From the NCBI GenBank assembly GCA_910585485.1, contig CAJUEZ010000040.1, positions 1-17,826 on the forward strand: a stretch of 17,826 nucleotides of DNA, read 5' to 3'. The position numbers and the translations under genes are program-made. The notes under the pieces are model-generated. The model was not told the DNA's origin. It worked only from the letters and a program-made list of their open reading frames with translations, and made no database searches. Numbering within the stretch: position 1 is the stretch's first letter; every line of letters begins with the position of its first letter. This stretch comes from an uncultured Clostridia bacterium (GTDB lineage: Bacteria; Bacillota; Clostridia; UBA1381). Below are positions 14,713 through 17,826 of the stretch, in pieces.

Positions 14713-15921
14713 ATGGAAAGAACTATACTTCACTGTGACTGTAATGGCTTTTTCGCGTCTGTGGAATGCGTGTTGAAACCGGAACTTAAAAATGTGCCGA
14801 TGGCGGTGGGCGGAGATGAGGAAAGCCGTCACGGAATTATACTGGCGAAAAATGAACTGGCGAAAAAATTTAATATCCAAACTGCGGAAACAATATGGCA
14901 AGCCAAGAAAAAATGCCCGAATCTTGTTATAGTTCCACCTCACCATGATTTATATTATCAGTATTCCGCCCGCGTTATGGATATATATAAGGAATACACA
15001 GATTATGTGGAATCTTTTGGACTCGACGAGGCGTGGCTTGATGTCACCGGCAGCAGACGGCTTTTCGGAAACGGGGAAAAAATTGCGAATGAACTGAGAG
15101 AGCGGGTCAAAACCGAAGCAGGACTTACTATTTCTGTGGGCGTGTCATTCTGCAAGGTGTTTGCGAAACTCGGCAGCGATTATAAAAAGCCTGACGCAAC
15201 GACAGTTTTCTCAAAAGAAAACTGGAGAGATTACATATATCCGCTTCCTGTAAGAGATTTGCTTTACGTAGGGCGAAAAACAGGAAATGAACTGGAAAGA
15301 CTGGGCATAAAAACAATAGGTCAGCTGGCTCTTTTTGACGGGCGCATCCTTGCGGAACATTTAGGTAAAGCAGGCATAATGCTCCACAAATACGCAAACG
15401 GCCTTGATGATGAACCTGTAAAGTCCATTTATGAAAAGAGAGAGGTAAAGTCCGTAGGAAATGGCATAACGTTCAGACATGACCTTTTGGGCGAGCAGGA
15501 GATAAAAGACGGAATATATGCGTTATCTGACAGTATAGCGGCTCGCATGAGGAGAAAACATGTGAAATGCACCACTGTGCAGGTGACAATAAAAGACCCG
15601 CAGTTCAAGACTATAAACCGTCAGAAAAAACTGGACGCGCCGACGTATGTTTCGAGGGATATACGCGAAGCCGCGATGGATATTGTAAGAAAGTCATGGA
15701 ATTTGAAACTGCCGATAAGAATGATGTCTGTAACGGGTACAAATCTTGTGGGCGAGAGTGAAGTGTACGAGCAGGTCAGCTTGTTTGATGAAGAAAAAAA
15801 GCATGATGAAAAGGTTGAGAAGTTTGAAAAAACTGTTGATAGTTTAAAAAGACGCTTTGGGAATATTGTGTCACTGGGCGGAGGAATTGAAAAATACAGA
15901 GGAGACATAAAAAAGCGTTAA
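14713..15921 (+). CDS. dinB: DNA polymerase IV (Y-family translesion polymerase)
   Basis: Y-family polymerase of 402 residues that copies past damaged template bases. Seen: HCDCNGFFASVE with metal ligand D9 and an aromatic steric gate (FF), the second catalytic cluster GLDEAWLD with D105 and E106, helix-hairpin-helix residues around LERLGIKTIGQLA, the little-finger domain, and a sliding-clamp-binding motif QVSLF (354-358) followed by a charged tail. The invariant SIDEA stretch reads GLDEA here, keeping the acidic pair. No UmuD partner is present. An AAGGAAG ribosome site lies inside the end of the small cysteine-rich gene. No SOS box was recognised, so damage induction is not shown. Confidence 0.95.
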   Translation: MERTILHCDCNGFFASVECVLKPELKNVPMAVGGDEESRHGIILAKNELAKKFNIQTAETIWQAKKKCPNLVIVPPHHDLYYQYSARVMDIYKEYTDYVESFGLDEAWLDVTGSRRLFGNGEKIANELRERVKTEAGLTISVGVSFCKVFAKLGSDYKKPDATTVFSKENWRDYIYPLPVRDLLYVGRKTGNELERLGIKTIGQLALFDGRILAEHLGKAGIMLHKYANGLDDEPVKSIYEKREVKSVGNGITFRHDLLGEQEIKDGIYALSDSIAARMRRKHVKCTTVQVTIKDPQFKTINRQKKLDAPTYVSRDIREAAMDIVRKSWNLKLPIRMMSVTGTNLVGESEVYEQVSLFDEEKKHDEKVEKFEKTVDSLKRRFGNIVSLGGGIEKYRGDIKKR

Positions 15922-15949
15922 AAGAATATTGCGTAGAATAATCTATTTT

Positions 15950-15980
15950 CCCTATGTAGTGCATAACATAATACACAGGG
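15950..15980 (+). promoter_or_regulatory. Inverted repeat overlapping the SOD ribosome-binding site
   Basis: CCCTATGTA (15950-15958) pairs with TACACAGGG (15972-15980) with one mismatch and a 13-nt loop. The right arm includes the first bases of the ribosome site AGGGGGTG (15977-15984). It could be a DNA operator or an RNA hairpin that limits translation. No strong promoter was found between dinB and this gene. Confidence 0.35.
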
Positions 15981-15990
15981 GGTGTGAATT

Positions 15991-16482
15991 ATGTATGTAG
16001 GCAAAAGAAAGAACAGATATGCGCCAAGACCGCAAAATATTATGGCAAAGGCAGTGGTAAAGGGAAGCAAGGATTATCCTACATTAAATGGAAACGTTAC
16101 GTTTAAACAGATGAAAAACGGAGTGTTAATAACTACTGAGATATTTGGTTTGCCAAATAACGGAGGGGAATGCGGCGGCGGAGTGTTTGGATTCCATATT
16201 CACGAGGGGACAGGATGCGGAGGGAACGAAAAAGACCCGTTCGCGGAAGCGAAAACGCATTTTAATCCTAAAGGCTGCCCGCATCCGTATCACGCGGGAG
16301 ATCTTCCGCCTTTATTCGGGAATAATGGATATGCGTATATGTCAGTATTTACGGATAGATTCAATCTTGAGGACATAATAGGAAGAGTGATTGTAATACA
16401 TAGTAAACCGGATGATTTCACTACTCAGCCGAGCGGAAATTCAGGCGCTAAAATAGCGTGCGGAAAAATAGTAAAAGTTTAA
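15991..16482 (+). CDS. Copper/zinc superoxide dismutase-family protein without signal peptide
   Basis: SodC-family protein of 163 residues; the family converts superoxide to peroxide and oxygen. All expected metal ligands are visible: H69 and H71 (FHIHE), H90 (HFNP), H98 and H101 with D104 (CPHPYHAGD) and H137 (VIHS). The TQPSGNSGAKIACG C-terminal signature is present, and the two disulfide cysteines (GTGCGG, IACG) are kept. The loop between H98 and H101 is short, as in some bacterial members. Bacterial SodC proteins are usually exported, but the N-terminus (MYVGKRKNRYAPRPQN) is basic and lacks a hydrophobic segment, so this one is predicted to be cytoplasmic. The start ATG has AGGGGGTG 6 nt before it. 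It is on the same strand as dinB, 69 bp downstream. Confidence 0.88.
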   Translation: MYVGKRKNRYAPRPQNIMAKAVVKGSKDYPTLNGNVTFKQMKNGVLITTEIFGLPNNGGECGGGVFGFHIHEGTGCGGNEKDPFAEAKTHFNPKGCPHPYHAGDLPPLFGNNGYAYMSVFTDRFNLEDIIGRVIVIHSKPDDFTTQPSGNSGAKIACGKIVKV

Positions 16483-16538
16483 AGCGGAAAAGTAAACACA
16501 TTAACCGCCGCTGCGCAAACAAGAAAAGCTGACGTGAT
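16483..16538 (+). pseudogene. Short ankyrin-repeat-like coding remnant next to the insertion sequence
   Basis: Translated in the SOD frame just past its stop, 16495-16548 reads NTLTAAAQTRKADVIKLL. This lines up without gaps on the ankyrin consensus pattern TPLHxAAxxGxxxVVKLLL (matching L, AA, D/E, V/I, KLL). There is no start codon, and the last KLL codons fall within the IS tip. It may be the remains of a gene disrupted by the element, or chance in a short stretch. Confidence 0.3.
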
Positions 16539-16586
16539 TAAACTGCTCCAAATTGTGCGGACAGTACAAAAAAGCATACTATGGTA
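16539..16586 (+). repeat. Inner-side terminal inverted repeat of the IS3-family element
   Basis: The tip TAAACTGCTCCA matches the other tip TGAACAGAACCA at 9 of 12 positions. Both then share GGACA at the same spacing, an A run, GCA, and CTATGGTA. The second base is A where the other tip has the usual G. The exact outer base is uncertain by one or two. Confidence 0.7.
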
Positions 16587-16600
16587 GTTAATATTAGCTT

Positions 16601-17455
16601 TTAAGCAGCATACTGACATCGTTTTTCGTACGGTGTCAGTTTTGTTTTTAATTGAATACGCTGATTGTTGTAAAAATATATGTATTCATCAATAATTTGC
16701 CTTGCTTCATCATAAGTTTCTAACTTTACTCTGTTTATGCACTCTGCTTTGAGTATTGAAAAGAAATTCTCAGCCATAGCATTATCATACGGATTTCCTT
16801 TCCTTGACATTGACCGTGTAATGTTGTATGATTGTGTTAGGCGATAATACTGGTTTGATGTGTATTGAAAGCCTTGGTCACTGTGGAGTTGCAGCTCTGC
16901 GGTGACCTTTTCTCTTTTCTTTGCTTCTCGAATTGTATTCAGTACAAGACTAACATTCTGCTCTGTTCCTGTCTTGTATGAAACTATGCTGTTATCATAC
17001 AAGTCGCGAATAATTGATAAATACAACACTCCTTGCTTTGTGTGTATGTATGATATATCAGTCGCCCATTTCTGATTTGGTCTCTCAGCATAAAAATCTC
17101 TGTTTAACAAATTAGGATATTTATGAATTCCCTGTCCATAATTCCGGTATTTCTTGCGTCTGATAACTGAAAGCAGATTGTATTTTTGCATAACTCTAAG
17201 GATTGTCTTTGGATTATGATGAATACCTTGTCTTTCAAGCCACAAATATACTCTCCTATAGCCATATGTGCTAAATACTTCTTTTTGACACTCACGTATC
17301 TTTTGGGCTAAAGGTAAATCTTTTGCAGGAATATCCATTCTTTTTACATAATCATAGTAACCGCTTCGGGATACGTTAAAAAAACTGCACATCTCACTGA
17401 TTGAATATTTATCTTTATGATGATAGATAACCAAATACTTTACTGATGGTCTCAC
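16601..17455 (-). CDS. IS3-family transposase OrfB (DDE integrase)
   Basis: Catalytic half of the transposase, 284 residues. The N-terminal third has an HTH_21-type region (SISEMCSFFNVSRSGYYDY), followed by the integrase core: D133 in KWATDIS, D193 in LHSDQG and E229 in NAMAENFF, giving the D-59-D-35-E spacing of IS3 enzymes. The C-terminus YNNQRIQLKTKLTPYEK is typical. The start is GTG at 17455, overlapping the orfA stop as GTGA. In most IS3 elements OrfB is made as an OrfAB fusion by -1 frameshifting; orfB here is in the -1 frame, but no classical A6G slippery run is seen at the junction. Confidence 0.94.
   Translation of the reverse strand: MRPSVKYLVIYHHKDKYSISEMCSFFNVSRSGYYDYVKRMDIPAKDLPLAQKIRECQKEVFSTYGYRRVYLWLERQGIHHNPKTILRVMQKYNLLSVIRRKKYRNYGQGIHKYPNLLNRDFYAERPNQKWATDISYIHTKQGVLYLSIIRDLYDNSIVSYKTGTEQNVSLVLNTIREAKKREKVTAELQLHSDQGFQYTSNQYYRLTQSYNITRSMSRKGNPYDNAMAENFFSILKAECINRVKLETYDEARQIIDEYIYFYNNQRIQLKTKLTPYEKRCQYAA
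16612..16649 (+). terminator. Plus-strand terminator inside the 3' end of orfB
   Basis: ACTGACATCG (16612-16621) pairs with CGGTGTCAGT (16631-16640) with one G-T pair, followed by TTTTGTTTTT. It faces transcription entering the element from the SOD side, antisense to the transposase. Confidence 0.6.
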
Positions 17456-17748
17456 TTCCTTTCTGTAAGAGAGAGAAAATCCCGCAATAACTCATTTTCC
17501 ATTTTTAATCGTTTATTTTCTTTTTTGTAGTCATCTATATTTTTGACTGCTTTAGGTCTGCCTTTAGGCAATGGCGCTATTTGGCGGATTTTAGTTTCAG
17601 GCCTTAATCCGCACCAACTCTGAATTGAATATCTGCTTATGTTATATTCCTTGCTTAGTTCACTTTGTGACTTTCCGTTATTATATTCTTCTACTATTTT
17701 TTCTCTGATTTCAGCGGGGTAATGTTTCATCCCTTTTATTCCTGACAT
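17452..17748 (-). CDS. IS3-family transposase OrfA (helix-turn-helix protein)
   Basis: DNA-binding half of the transposase, 98 residues. HTH_Tnp_1-type helix-turn-helix at about residues 10-45 (YPAEIREKIVEEYNNGKSQS, then SKEYNISRYSIQSW), then a coiled-coil leucine-zipper-like C-terminus (YKKENKRLKMENELLRDFLS) that in IS3 proteins mediates multimerisation. ATG at 17748 has a strong AGGAGGTG upstream (plus-strand 17756-17763). The stop TGA overlaps the orfB start by 2 bases as GTGA. Confidence 0.93.
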   Translation of the reverse strand: MSGIKGMKHYPAEIREKIVEEYNNGKSQSELSKEYNISRYSIQSWCGLRPETKIRQIAPLPKGRPKAVKNIDDYKKENKRLKMENELLRDFLSLTERK

Positions 17749-17761
17749 AGCAAAACACCTC

Positions 17762-17783
17762 CTATGGTTCTATTTTACCATAG
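17762..17783 (-). promoter_or_regulatory. Hairpin beside the orfA ribosome site in the IS tip
   Basis: CTATGGT (17762-17768) and ACCATAG (17777-17783) form a perfect 7-bp stem with an 8-nt loop. One arm overlaps the end of the orfA Shine-Dalgarno sequence. Folding in transcripts that enter from outside could limit transposase translation. Confidence 0.45.
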
Positions 17784-17826
17784 AAGGTGCTTTTTTTCTA
17801 TTGTCCATTTTTACTGGTTCTGTTCA
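17776..17826 (-). repeat. Outer-side terminal inverted repeat of the IS3-family element
   Basis: On the minus strand it begins TGAACAGAACCAG, then GGACAATAG, an A run, GCA and CTATGGTA, matching the repeat at 16539-16586 with small length differences. It ends at the window edge. Confidence 0.7.

Larger units (their letters stand above)
16539..17826 (-). mobile_element. IS3-family (IS150-like) insertion sequence
   Basis: About 1.29 kb, read on the minus strand, with terminal inverted repeats (16539-16586 and 17776-17826) and two overlapping transposase frames. Length, orfA/orfB layout, DD(35)E motif and TG..CA-type tips fit the IS3 family. The outer tip falls on the last base of the window, so the flanking target duplication cannot be checked. 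Both frames are intact, so the copy may be active. Confidence 0.9.

Noticed and set aside
1..17826. CRISPR arrays, tRNA or rRNA genes, toxin-antitoxin or phage modules
   Set aside because: No regularly spaced repeats, cloverleaf-like segments, rRNA landmarks or defence-type protein families were recognised. The DUF6442/XRE pair superficially resembles a two-gene toxin-antitoxin unit, but the first protein is a membrane protein with no toxin signature.

Overview
The window looks like AT-rich chromosomal DNA from an anaerobic member of the Bacillota, class Clostridia. The grounds are strong AGGAGG-type ribosome sites, sigma-A-like promoters, many short intrinsic terminators, a type III glutamine synthetase, and small families typical of Clostridia (DUF6442 with an XRE regulator; a DUF6472-like cysteine-rich protein). 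I cannot name a genus. No rRNA, tRNA, CRISPR array, prophage or origin was seen.

Layout, left to right. (1) 1-2881: chaperones. dnaK is cut by the left edge, followed by its terminator, then dnaJ under its own consensus promoter. (2) 2898-7207: a same-strand run of a HisD-like dehydrogenase, a HisB-like dehydratase, a HAD hydrolase, an orphan class I fumarase beta-type subunit and a polytopic membrane protein, closed by a terminator. Both the HisD-like and HisB-like proteins have lost residues that bind metal or substrate in the classical enzymes, so this may be a variant or repurposed histidine-type cassette. It is the most interesting part of the window. (3) 7208-7881: a two-gene DUF6442/XRE operon whose promoter carries two matching palindromes, probably autoregulated, ended by a terminator shared with the convergent glnN. 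(4) 7890-10302: glnN on the minus strand, and a 337-bp divergent regulatory region holding the glnN promoter, a terminator-like hairpin in the glnN leader (candidate attenuator), the lacZ promoter and short inverted and direct repeats. (5) 10303-14378: a cytoplasmic GH2 beta-galactosidase, a shared bidirectional terminator, and a convergent PfkB-family sugar kinase. (6) 14487-16482: a promoter, a 58-residue cysteine-rich protein and DNA polymerase IV as an operon, then a copper/zinc-type superoxide dismutase without a signal peptide. (7) 16539-17826: an IS3-family (IS150-like) insertion sequence on the minus strand with intact orfA and orfB. Its outer tip coincides with the window end. A short ankyrin-repeat-like coding remnant lies between the SOD gene and the element.

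How the genes work together. dnaK and dnaJ supply the Hsp70 and its J-domain partner; GrpE is not in view. The XRE protein probably represses itself and the membrane protein beside it. glnN assimilates ammonia. lacZ and the kinase feed sugars into central metabolism but share no promoter. dinB is translated directly after the small cysteine-rich gene. All start-site choices, promoters and hairpins were found by eye; no homology search was run, and comparisons with classical enzymes rely on remembered reference sequences.
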